Positions 18,607-26,700 of a DNA stretch of 64,000 nt are shown piece after piece. The stretch comes from Gemmataceae bacterium. GTDB lineage: Bacteria; Planctomycetota; Planctomycetia; Gemmatales; Gemmataceae. The notes under the pieces were generated by a model that had not been told where the DNA came from, did no database searches, and saw only the letters and a program-made list of their open reading frames with translations. Position 1 is the first letter of the stretch. Every line of letters starts with the position of its first letter. The translations under genes and the position numbers were made by a program. The stretch covers positions 1 to 64,000 of the forward strand of contig JAQGHQ010000272.1 of NCBI GenBank assembly GCA_028288765.1. Reading direction: 5' to 3'.

Positions 18607-20118
18607 GTGGCCCTGAACCGCCAGATGGTCTTCCAGGTAACGATGCCCGCACTGCTCGTCGCGCTGGCGATGTTCGGCATCAGCCTGCTGGGCATCCGGT
18701 CGATCAACCACCTCCAGGCCGACCGGGACAAGATCGTCTCCGAACACGCCTTCCGCCTCCAGAAGGTGCAGGACCTCGAAACCTACATGCGGCACATCCG
18801 GCTGCACAGCTTCCTGTACGTCATGTCCATGACGCCCGAGCGGTGGGCGAAGGTCGAGCGCGACCAGACCAACTTCGAGACGACCCTCGGGCAGCTGCGG
18901 GACACGACGACCGACGACGGGGAGCGGCGGGCGATCGAGGCGATCGAGACGGGCTACCTGGAATACCGCCGCGAGCTCCAGGACTCGACCCGGTCGCCGC
19001 CGGGCCCGGACCGGGCGGCCTACCTGAAGTGGTCGGACACCCACCCGATCCGGCACGTGGTCGTCCCGTGCGACGAGTTGCTGGGGCTCAACCGGCAGGC
19101 CATGAAGGACACGGCGGACGAAAGCGCCCGGGAGGGCGACCGGACGAGCACGGGCATGATCCTGCTCGGCGTCCTCGGGGCCGGCGGCGGGCTGATCGGC
19201 GGGTTCGGCGTGGCCTGGGGGTTGAGCCGGTCGATCACCCGGCTGAACGTCCAGCTGCAGGACGTCCACGCGCACCTGAACCACGAGGTCGCGTCCCTCC
19301 GGCTGACGGCCGAGGGGGGGAACCTCCAGACGATGGAGCGGCAGCTCGGGACCATCCTGACGCGGGTGCGGGAGGTGGTCGGCCAGCTGCAGAGGCAGGA
19401 GTGCGAGACCCTCCGGGCCGAGCAGCTCGCCGCGGTCGGGCAGCTGGCCGCCAGTATCGCCCACGAGGTCCGCAACCCGCTCACGAGCATTAACCTCCTG
19501 GTCGGGGCCGCGCTCACCGGGCGATACCCGAACGGGCTCACCGAGACCGACCTCCGGGTCATCCACGACGAGGTCGGCCGGGTCGAGCGGAAGGTCCAGG
19601 CCCTCCTGGATTTCGCCCGGCCGCCGGAAGGGGAGCACCACGCGGAGGACGTCGCCGGGATCGTCCACCGCGTGGTCGGGCTCGTCCAGGAGCGCCTCCG
19701 GCAGCAGGCCGTGCGTCTCAGCCTCGAGCTTCCGACGGAGCCCGTGACGGCCGAACTGGACCGCGACCAGTTCCAGGGCGTGTTGGTCAACCTGATCTTC
19801 AACGCCCTCGACGCGATGCCCGGCGGCGGCCGGCTGGACGTCCGGCTCGCCCGCGAAGGGGCGGGCAATCTCCGGCTCAGCGTGGCCGACAGCGGGCCGG
19901 GGATCGACACGACCGTGGCGGACCGCCTGTTCACCCCGTTCACCAGCACAAAGACCACCGGGACGGGCCTCGGGTTGAGCGTCTCTCACCGGGTCGTTCG
20001 GGCGCACGGAGGCGATCTGACGGCGGCCAACCGGGACGGCGGCGGGGCCTGCTTCACGATTACCCTCCCGGCCGCTTGCGGAGACCCTTCCCGTGCCGAC
20101 GTTGCTTGTGGTGGATGA
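18607..20118 (+). CDS. sensor histidine kinase, NtrB/AtoS-like
   Basis: The 503-aa kinase begins at GTG 18607, which has AGGA upstream and puts a transmembrane helix at about 10-30. An alternative GTG at 18553 overlaps the pump B stop. After a periplasmic helical domain (about 35-190) a second helix (TGMILLGVLGAGGGLIGGF) leads to a HAMP-like linker. The kinase core has SIAHEVRNPLTSINL with the phosphorylated His, followed by the ATPase domain with NLIFNALDAMPGGG, DSGPGID and GTGLGLSVS. It is the partner of the overlapping NtrC-like gene, and both lie directly behind the efflux permeases, so control of the pump is the natural guess. The signal is unknown. Confidence 0.92.
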   Translation: MALNRQMVFQVTMPALLVALAMFGISLLGIRSINHLQADRDKIVSEHAFRLQKVQDLETYMRHIRLHSFLYVMSMTPERWAKVERDQTNFETTLGQLRDTTTDDGERRAIEAIETGYLEYRRELQDSTRSPPGPDRAAYLKWSDTHPIRHVVVPCDELLGLNRQAMKDTADESAREGDRTSTGMILLGVLGAGGGLIGGFGVAWGLSRSITRLNVQLQDVHAHLNHEVASLRLTAEGGNLQTMERQLGTILTRVREVVGQLQRQECETLRAEQLAAVGQLAASIAHEVRNPLTSINLLVGAALTGRYPNGLTETDLRVIHDEVGRVERKVQALLDFARPPEGEHHAEDVAGIVHRVVGLVQERLRQQAVRLSLELPTEPVTAELDRDQFQGVLVNLIFNALDAMPGGGRLDVRLAREGAGNLRLSVADSGPGIDTTVADRLFTPFTSTKTTGTGLGLSVSHRVVRAHGGDLTAANRDGGGACFTITLPAACGDPSRADVACGG

Positions 20119-21517
20119 CGAACCGGCCGTCTGCTACTCGTTCTCCCGGGTCTTCGGCGACGACACGACGCGGGTGATCTCCGCCGGCACCGTGGCGGAG
20201 GGGCTCCGGCTCTTCCGGGCCGAAAAGCCGGAGGTGATCGTCCTCGACCTGCAACTCCCCGACGGGACCGGGCTCCAGGCGTTCGAGGCGATCCGGGCCA
20301 CGTCTCCCAAACAGCCGGTCGTCTTCATCACCGCCCACGGCACGACCACCACGGCGATCGAGGCGATGAAGCAGGGGGCGTTCGAATACCTGATCAAGCC
20401 GGTCGACTTCACCCGGGTCGCCGACATCCTCCGGCGGGCGTTCGAGGCGGCCCGCCTGATGCAGGTCCCGGCGGTCCTCCCGGGCCTGGAGCCGCGCGAA
20501 CAGCTGATCGGCCGGACGCCGGTCATCCAGGAGATGTGCAAGGTGATCGGCCGGATCGCCCCCCAGGACGTGAACGTCCTGATTCTGGGCGAGAGCGGCG
20601 TGGGGAAGGAGCTGGTCGCCCGGGCCATCTACCACCACAGCCGGCGGGCGGACCGGCCGTTCCTGGCGATCAACTGTGCGGCCTTGCCGGAGGGCCTGAT
20701 CGAGAGCGAGTTGTTCGGGCACGAACGGGGCGCGTTCACCGGGGCCGACCGCCAGCGCGTCGGGAAGTTCGAGCAGTGCGCCGACGGGACCATCTTCCTC
20801 GACGAGATCGGGGATATGCCGCTGACCGCCCAGGCGAAGGTTCTCCGGCTGCTCCAGGAGCAGCAGTTCGAGCGGGTGGGCGGGCGGGAGACGATCCGGA
20901 CCCGGGTCCGGGTCGTCGCGGCCACCAACCAGGACCTGGACCGGCGGATCGCCGACGGCCGCTTCCGGGCCGACCTGTTCTACCGCCTGCGGGGGGTAAC
21001 GATCTCCGTGCCGCCCCTCCGCGACCGGGCCGACGACATCGCCGAACTGTCCCACCACTTCCTGTTCGTGTTTAACCAGGAGCTGGGCCTGAACATCCAG
21101 GGGTTCGATCCGGAGACGCTCGCCTGCCTGCGGCAGTACCGGTGGCCGGGCAACGTCCGGGAAATGCAGGGGGTGATCAAGGAGGCGATGCTCCGGACGA
21201 CCGGACCGCTGGTCCTGGCCGAGTTCCTCCCGCCGTCCCTGAAGGCCCAACCGTCTGCCTCCAGGACGGGGGCGGAGGGCGCCGACGCCGAGCGGCTGGA
21301 CCTGCGCGAGGTGATCGACGACCTCCTGGCCCGGGGGGAGAACAACCTCCACGCCCGGGTGACGGCAATGGTGGAACGTGCCCTCTTCAAACGGGTGTTG
21401 CACGAAACCGGCGGGCACCTGGGCCACGCCTGCGAGCACCTCGGGTTGAACCGGTCGACGTTGCGGTACAAACTCCGGGACCTGGGGCTGAGTATCGATC
21501 GTGTAATCGGCGAGTAG
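20093..21517 (+). CDS. sigma-54-dependent response regulator, NtrC family
   Basis: A 474-aa activator starting at GTG 20093 with GGAG 9 bases upstream and overlapping the kinase gene by 26 bases. The receiver (1-120) has LLVVDDEPAV, the acceptor Asp in IVLDLQLPDGTG, and the KPVD lysine. The AAA+ domain (about 140-375) has Walker A GESGVGKE, the sigma-54 contact loop GAFTGA, and Walker B IFLDEIGDM. The C-terminal Fis-type helix-turn-helix is HLGHACEHLGLNRSTLRYKL. It should activate a sigma-54 promoter on phosphorylation by the adjacent kinase. The likeliest local target is the efflux operon, where a candidate site is seen at 9294. Confidence 0.95.
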   Translation: MPTLLVVDDEPAVCYSFSRVFGDDTTRVISAGTVAEGLRLFRAEKPEVIVLDLQLPDGTGLQAFEAIRATSPKQPVVFITAHGTTTTAIEAMKQGAFEYLIKPVDFTRVADILRRAFEAARLMQVPAVLPGLEPREQLIGRTPVIQEMCKVIGRIAPQDVNVLILGESGVGKELVARAIYHHSRRADRPFLAINCAALPEGLIESELFGHERGAFTGADRQRVGKFEQCADGTIFLDEIGDMPLTAQAKVLRLLQEQQFERVGGRETIRTRVRVVAATNQDLDRRIADGRFRADLFYRLRGVTISVPPLRDRADDIAELSHHFLFVFNQELGLNIQGFDPETLACLRQYRWPGNVREMQGVIKEAMLRTTGPLVLAEFLPPSLKAQPSASRTGAEGADAERLDLREVIDDLLARGENNLHARVTAMVERALFKRVLHETGGHLGHACEHLGLNRSTLRYKLRDLGLSIDRVIGE

Positions 21518-21900
21518 GATATCCCTGCGCCTCACCAGCTCGTCCCCAGCGAGAAACCCCGACGGCATCGACCTCCCGCCCCCCAAGCCCGCTAGTGCCG
21601 GAACGAAGGCCCCATCCGGTCCACAGACAGCCACCCAACTCACCTCCGGTGGGAGCGAAGGCCAAAGCCTTGACGGAACCGCCTTGCTGGGGAACGGTTT
21701 TCGTTGCCGCAGGGCAGGCCGTAGCGGCAGGAGAACATTCTCCCCGGCCAGAGACTGGGTGCCCCGGACGTGGGACGTTCATTCCCATCCGACGGGCCTG
21801 GCAAGCGCCTTGTCGACCGCCCCGCCCAACCTCTCTTCCCCTGTTTCTCGTTCCTCGCTATCAGCCCGGTCCATTACTCCGACCGAAAGCGAGGTACGCC
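21518..21900 (+). repeat. intergenic region with dispersed repeat copy B
   Basis: No gene is supported. At 21725-21765 the sequence GGCAGGAGAACATTCTCCC and the following GGCCAGAGACTGGGTGCC match the blocks of the copy at 56295-56330 almost base for base. This marks it as a member of the same dispersed family. The rest of the space shows nothing clear. Confidence 0.5.
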
Positions 21901-22410
21901 GTGGCCCAATTGAACGAGCGAGCCGCCGAGGACCTCGACCCGGTCCAGGCGGCCGAGCTGGCGGCGGTGATCGACCTGGAGGCCCGGTGGGAGAACATGC
22001 GGGCCGACCGGCCGGGAGGGGCCGTCGGCCACGGTACCCTCGACCTGCAGAACCGGCAGCGGACCTACGAGGCGTTCCGCTCCCGGTGGGTCGCGTATAC
22101 CGCCCGGTACAAAACCCTCCGGGTTCCGGAGCTTACGCCGAACGGGCCGGAGCGGCTCGGGGCGTGGTGCCGGGCCGTCCGGGCGGTGCTGCGGCGGGCC
22201 GAGGGCGGCGGGTGCCCGGTTCACGCGGTCGAAAAGGCCCACCGCCTGGCCGGGCGGATCGCGGAGCGGCTGAAGAAAGAGCCGGTCGGGCGCGGCGGCC
22301 CGCTGGGCGGCGTCGGGGATGCGATCCGGGAGATGGACGCGGTCGTCCGGTGGTGCGACGGGCTGCTGCCTCCGACGGGGGCGGAAGGGGCCGCCGAAGT
22401 GGGGAATTAA
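21901..22410 (+). CDS. hypothetical protein, 169 aa
   Basis: Not recognised as a named family. The start at GTG 21901 is supported by GAGG 6 bases before it. The product is soluble, rich in Arg, Ala and Glu, and mostly helical in appearance, beginning AQLNERAAEDLDPVQAAEL. It has no signal peptide or membrane segment. Two well-spaced cysteine-containing motifs (AWCRAV and GCPVHAVEKAH) are visible, but no metal-site pattern is clear. The codon choice is typical of the neighbouring genes. It lies alone between the efflux locus and infA and is separated from infA by a terminator-like hairpin. Confidence 0.6.
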   Translation: MAQLNERAAEDLDPVQAAELAAVIDLEARWENMRADRPGGAVGHGTLDLQNRQRTYEAFRSRWVAYTARYKTLRVPELTPNGPERLGAWCRAVRAVLRRAEGGGCPVHAVEKAHRLAGRIAERLKKEPVGRGGPLGGVGDAIREMDAVVRWCDGLLPPTGAEGAAEVGN

Positions 22411-22447
22411 CCGCCGGCCGTCTCGGACTCGCATACAATAGATCTGT

Positions 22448-22484
22448 GCGCCCGCGCGGGGGGGTCCCCGCCCGCGGGCGCTTT
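22448..22484 (+). terminator. terminator-like hairpin before infA
   Basis: GCGCCCGCG at 22448-22456 pairs with CGCGGGCGC at 22473-22481, and inner G and C runs can extend the stem. Only three T residues follow, so it is a weak Rho-independent terminator at best. It lies 38 bases after the hypothetical gene. Confidence 0.4.
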
Positions 22485-22518
22485 CCGACTTCCCCCATCC
22501 ACTCAGGTACACGCGACC

Positions 22519-22746
22519 GTGCATAAAGCCAAGGAAGAAGCGATCGAAGTCGAAGGGCGGGTCAAGCAGTCCCTGGCGAATACCACCTTCCGGGTCGAGC
22601 TCGACATCGGTGGGGAGGTGATCGCCCACATCGGCGGGAAGATGCGGAAGCACTATATCCGGATCATCCCGGGGGACCGGGTGAAGGTCGAGATCTCGCC
22701 GTACGACCTGACCAAGGGGCGGATCACCTTCCGGATCCGAAATTAA
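22519..22746 (+). CDS. infA: translation initiation factor IF-1
   Basis: A 75-aa OB-fold protein of normal family length that binds the 30S A site during initiation. Typical segments are [38 protein letters not shown] and [14 protein letters not shown]. The start is GTG 22519, and only a weak AGG lies upstream. It is not next to ribosomal protein genes here, which is common for planctomycetes. A second IF-1 elsewhere in the genome is possible. Confidence 0.97.
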   Translation: MHKAKEEAIEVEGRVKQSLANTTFRVELDIGGEVIAHIGGKMRKHYIRIIPGDRVKVEISPYDLTKGRITFRIRN

Positions 22747-22832
22747 GCGACAACCCCTTGCATGGATTCATCCGGCCGTGGAGCCCGCTCGACGCATGGG
22801 ATTCCCGGCTACCGTAGGTTTTTACCCTTCCC

Positions 22833-23045
22833 TTGACGCTGTTCGCAGTCGGCTGCGGTTTCTCGCCGAGTGGCCCGCCGGTCGAGACCACCCTCGACCC
22901 GAAGATGACCGCCAACGAGCTCGCCACCCCGGCCGGAACCTGGGAGGACGAGTGGCAGGTGGTCGAGGGCCGCGAGATGCCGATTCCCGACATGCGGAAG
23001 GACACGATCGTCGGTTCCGGGATCTCACTCGTCCGGAACGGATGA
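22833..23045 (+). CDS. possible small lipoprotein, 70 aa
   Basis: A short open frame starts at TTG 22833 and begins MTLFAVGCGFSPSGPPVE, which looks like the end of a lipoprotein signal with a VGC lipobox. The hydrophobic part is too short for a full signal, because an in-frame TAG at 22815-22817 closes the frame upstream. The remainder is a hydrophilic sequence with Trp-Glu-Asp-Glu-Trp. It may be a small lipoprotein, a gene truncated at its 5' end, or chance. It overlaps the end of the opposite-strand pseudogene at 23025. Confidence 0.3.
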   Translation: MTLFAVGCGFSPSGPPVETTLDPKMTANELATPAGTWEDEWQVVEGREMPIPDMRKDTIVGSGISLVRNG

Positions 23046-23475
23046 ATTCGGGTCGACGGACAGCCGCTTAAACGACTCCTCCAGCGTGATCCTCCCGCCG
23101 CTCTCGCTTACCCCGGTCATGACCTCGTTTCCGGCTCGCTCCTGAACGGCCGCCCTCCGCCGCTGCGTCGTCCATTCGGCGATCTCCGTGAGCGGCTGCA
23201 CCTCCAGTAACACCAGCGGGTCCCACTCGGCCGTCACCCGGGGTAGGAACAGGAACTCTTCCTGAATGTCCGGAGCCGACAGGAGCGGGTTCATAACCTG
23301 GCTCCCCCGGGCCCTCGTCACGTGCCCGAGCCGGGCCAGCGCGGCATAGTCGGCCGCAGGCTCGGACCAGCTCGTCGAACCGGATCGCCCGGACCATCCG
23401 CCGGGCCACCCTGGGTCGGCGACAAACCCTTTCCGCCCATTCCGCCCGTCCGGTGGAAGTGGATCGTCCTCGCAC
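23025..23475 (-). pseudogene. frameshifted remnant of a recombinase-associated HTH-like protein
   Basis: Two minus-strand frames each carry half of a pattern known to me from small genes that accompany serine recombinases in planctomycetes. One frame reads RRPRVARRMVRAIRFDELVR. The other continues ADYAALARLGHVTRARGSQ, then APDIQEEFLFLP and EWTTQRR. The break is near 23355-23365, and one indel would restore a single reading frame of about 120-150 residues. The family assignment rests on memory of the motif order, not on a search. The gene is therefore inactive and marks an old mobile insertion. Confidence 0.6.
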
Positions 23476-23490
23476 ACGTCAACGACGTAC

Positions 23491-23727
23491 TCATGCCACC
23501 TCCTCCCGATCGGCCAGTTCGTCGGCCAGGGTCTGGATACCGGTCGGCCGGAACCGGACCGCCACCGTCCCGGCCGCCCCGTCGTACTCGGCCGTCTCGG
23601 TCGACAGCCCGACCATCCTCGGCTCATCCTTTCGCGCCGGTTTGATGACAACCCGGTGATGGCCCCCCCTGCCGCGGTAAATGTTTTCGCGCCGGGCGGC
23701 GATAACGGACTTGTTTCTGCTTGACAA
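23491..23727 (-). pseudogene. possible C-terminal remnant of a site-specific recombinase
   Basis: A 78-codon minus-strand frame ends GTVAVRFRPTGIQTLADEL. It lies 15 bases upstream, in transcription order, of the HTH-like remnant. I recall a similar Gly-Thr-Val-Ala-Val-x-Phe-Arg-Pro-x-Gly-Ile tail from planctomycete recombinase loci, so this may be the last fragment of a serine recombinase whose catalytic part is gone. The only start for the whole frame is TTG 23727, which overlaps the SIR2 promoter. It could also be a small independent gene. Confidence 0.35.
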
Positions 23728-23749
23728 GCATAATCAGCATGGATCTAAT
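23721..23749 (+). promoter_or_regulatory. sigma-70-like promoter of the SIR2 gene
   Basis: TTGACA at 23721-23726 and TCTAAT at 23744-23749 are separated by 17 bases, the ideal spacing, with six of six and five of six matches to the consensus. Transcription would start near 23756 and give a leader of about 27 bases before ATG 23783. The region is AT-rich compared with its surroundings. Confidence 0.6.
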
Positions 23750-23782
23750 CGATAACTCAATCCTCTCACAAGCGAACGATTC

Positions 23783-26700
23783 ATGTCATCCCATACGCCC
23801 ACCGACCTCCACAGCATCATTACCGCGATCCGTGAAGCCTGGTACGGGGGGAGACGGATCGTGCCGATCGTCGGGGCGGGGTTGTCGGTCGATTCCGGTA
23901 TCCCCATCATCCAGTCACTGCTCCGCTACTTTTGCAAGTTCCAGCAGTATCTGGAGAAGGCGGCGTACCTGCCCCCGGGCGAGAATCTTCCGAAGATTCT
24001 CCGGGACAAGACGGCCGAATTCCGGGATAGTCCGTGGGAGTACGTCCGCGCGTTCGGTTGGCCGGACCGGTACGAACTCAACCAAAACCTTCTCATCCGC
24101 CTGGAACAGCAGCACGGCAGGAGGTGCGACCAGGCCCTGATCGAATCGAGCGTCCGGGACGGCCTGAGCAACATTCTCCAAAAGACGAACCCCAGCGGCC
24201 GGTGGCATTTCCAGAGCCTCGGAAAAGCCGTAAAGGCCCTCCTGCCGGACCCGGCCGATCCCACCCACCGGACCGCCTTCGAAGCCATCTTCGGCTGGGA
24301 GGACGGCGAGAACCGCGAGTTCAAGCTCATCGGCGACTGGAAAAACGTCGTCCAGTACTTCACCCACTACCATGGCGACTTCGCCGACTCCTTGTTCCAC
24401 CGCCTGACGGGCCACCGCGGGCCGAGCGCCGGCCACCGGTTCCTGGCGTTCCTCGTGAAGCTCCTGGCCGTCCGCCAGGTCTTCACGTTCAACTTCGACG
24501 ACCTGATCGAGAAGTCCCTCGCGGGCGAGGGCATCGAACACCAGGTGTTCGGCATGGAGCACGGGGCCGAATTGCCGTCCGAGGCACTCGTGCGGGACTA
24601 CCTGTCGGTCATCAAGATGCACGGCAGCAACCACGCCCTGCTCCTGGACGAACGGCTGGACCATCCACTCGACCTGGATTACAAGTTGGACTTCCTGTCT
24701 CTAACCGGCGGGTCGCCGTTGTTGCTGGTCGTGGGCTGTAGCGGGGGGGACTACCGGCTCCGCGATCTGATCGAGTGGGTCATGACGGAGAGGGGCGGGG
24801 ACGCGCCGACCGTCGCCTGGTTACATTTCGAACCGTACGTCCCGGACGCGATCACCGACTTGATCGAGAAAACGCGGCCGTTACCCGGGGGCAAGGCGCG
24901 GATCTTCTCGGCGGCGACCGCGAACCCCGGACTCGCCCTTCAACACATCTTCTCCGCCCTGTCCGGCCGGCACCCGGCGAGCCCGGCTCCGTACGTCACC
25001 CACGTCGAGCGTCCCCTCGTCCTCGGGGACGTGGACCCGCCGGATGAGATCACCCCCGACGACCCGGCGGCCGAGTGGGCCCGGCGGACGTGCGTCCTGC
25101 TGTCCACAATTACCAGCTCCCCCGACCCGGACGAGTACCCCGACCGGACCGCGTCCGCGGCCCTGGTCCGGTGGTCGGCGTTCTGGACCCGGCGCGGCTT
25201 CCAGACCGTTTGGGTCGACCTCGAATCGGCGCACACCCTGGCGGCGGTGGTCGGCACCATCATCGACCAGTGCCGGCGGTTCGACCCGGCCCTCGCGCCG
25301 TCGGTCCTCCCCCTCCTCGATGACATGCAGGATCACGTCATCCCCGTCGCCGTCCGCCGGGCCCGGGACGCCCTCCGGCGGGCGCGGTACGTGGTCATGT
25401 TCGACGGGCTGGAGGCGTACCTGTGGCCGCCCACGGCGCACCACGGCGAACCGACCCGGCTCGACCCGGAGGCGGCGAAGCGGTTGGACAGGCTGGGTGA
25501 GTTCCTCCGCCAGCTGTCCGCGGACTCGATCGGGGAGTCGAAGCTCTTCGTCGGGCTGGACCGCTCGAAGCCCCGCTCGACGGCCGGGCCGTCGGGGAAC
25601 GAAATGCTCGAGAAGTACCGGAGACTGGCCGACGGCCTCGACACGCCCGGCGGGCCGTGGCGCGTGAAAAACCTCACGCCGAAGATGAGGCCCTATTCGA
25701 CCATGTTCCGCTGGCCCGAACCGGAGCACCCGCTCGTCCGGCTGACACCGGGCGTCACGGAGACGCTGCGCCGGGCGACCGGGGTCGACATGTCGGACGA
25801 GGCCTGGGCGCTGATCCTGCACGTCCTCAGTTCGATCCGCCGGTCCCGCCACCTGGCCTCCCTGGGGCTCCTGCTCAGGCCGGTCATGGGCGGAACGGAG
25901 GAGTTCGAGACCGTGATCCGGGCGATCACCGAAGGCGACCTCGCCAAGCGGTTCGGGCTCGTCCGCCTCGAAGGGGGTGGGGTCTGGTTCCACCGGCCGG
26001 TGCGGGACACCCTCTACACAAATAACTCCCGGTTCGCCGGGCGGGTGGTCCTGAACCAGTGCCTGGGGGACCGGCCGGACGAGGAGGAGTACCGGCAGGC
26101 CGTCGCCCAGGCCTTCCTCCTCGCGGCGGTCCACCAGTGGATTTCCCGAATCTACTACACGCACTCGTTCGTCCAGTCCCACGACGCGGCCGCATTCCTG
26201 GAGTACACGTACCACAGGGTTTCCAGCGTCCGGTACCTGACCATACTCCTCGCCCTCGGACACCGCTCGCTGAATACGGACCCTCTCGAGCGGGCCTTCG
26301 AACGCGGGTATCAGGATTTCGCCGGGGTCATCCGAAAGGGGGTGAACCGGGTCGGGCTCGCCGACATCCTGTCCGAACTCGAACTCGGGGAGAAGGCGGA
26401 GGCCGCGTTCGGCGGCAAGCCCGTGGCAATCGCCGAGCTCCGGGGCCGGATCGAAGACCGCCACCGGCGGGAAATCCAGAGCCTGTCCCGGGCGTGGTCG
26501 CGTGCGGAGCCGGTCCTCAGGTCTCAACTCCCCGCCGAGCAGCTGTTGTTCTGGACGGACAGTCTCCGCGCGGACGACATCCCGCACCGCTTCGACCGGG
26601 TCGTGGTCGATTACGACGAGAGCCGCAGGCCCCGTCTCTACCCGCCCGACGACGCCGAGCCGCTCGGGAGGGCGGGTGACGCGCTGAAAGAACTCGACAG

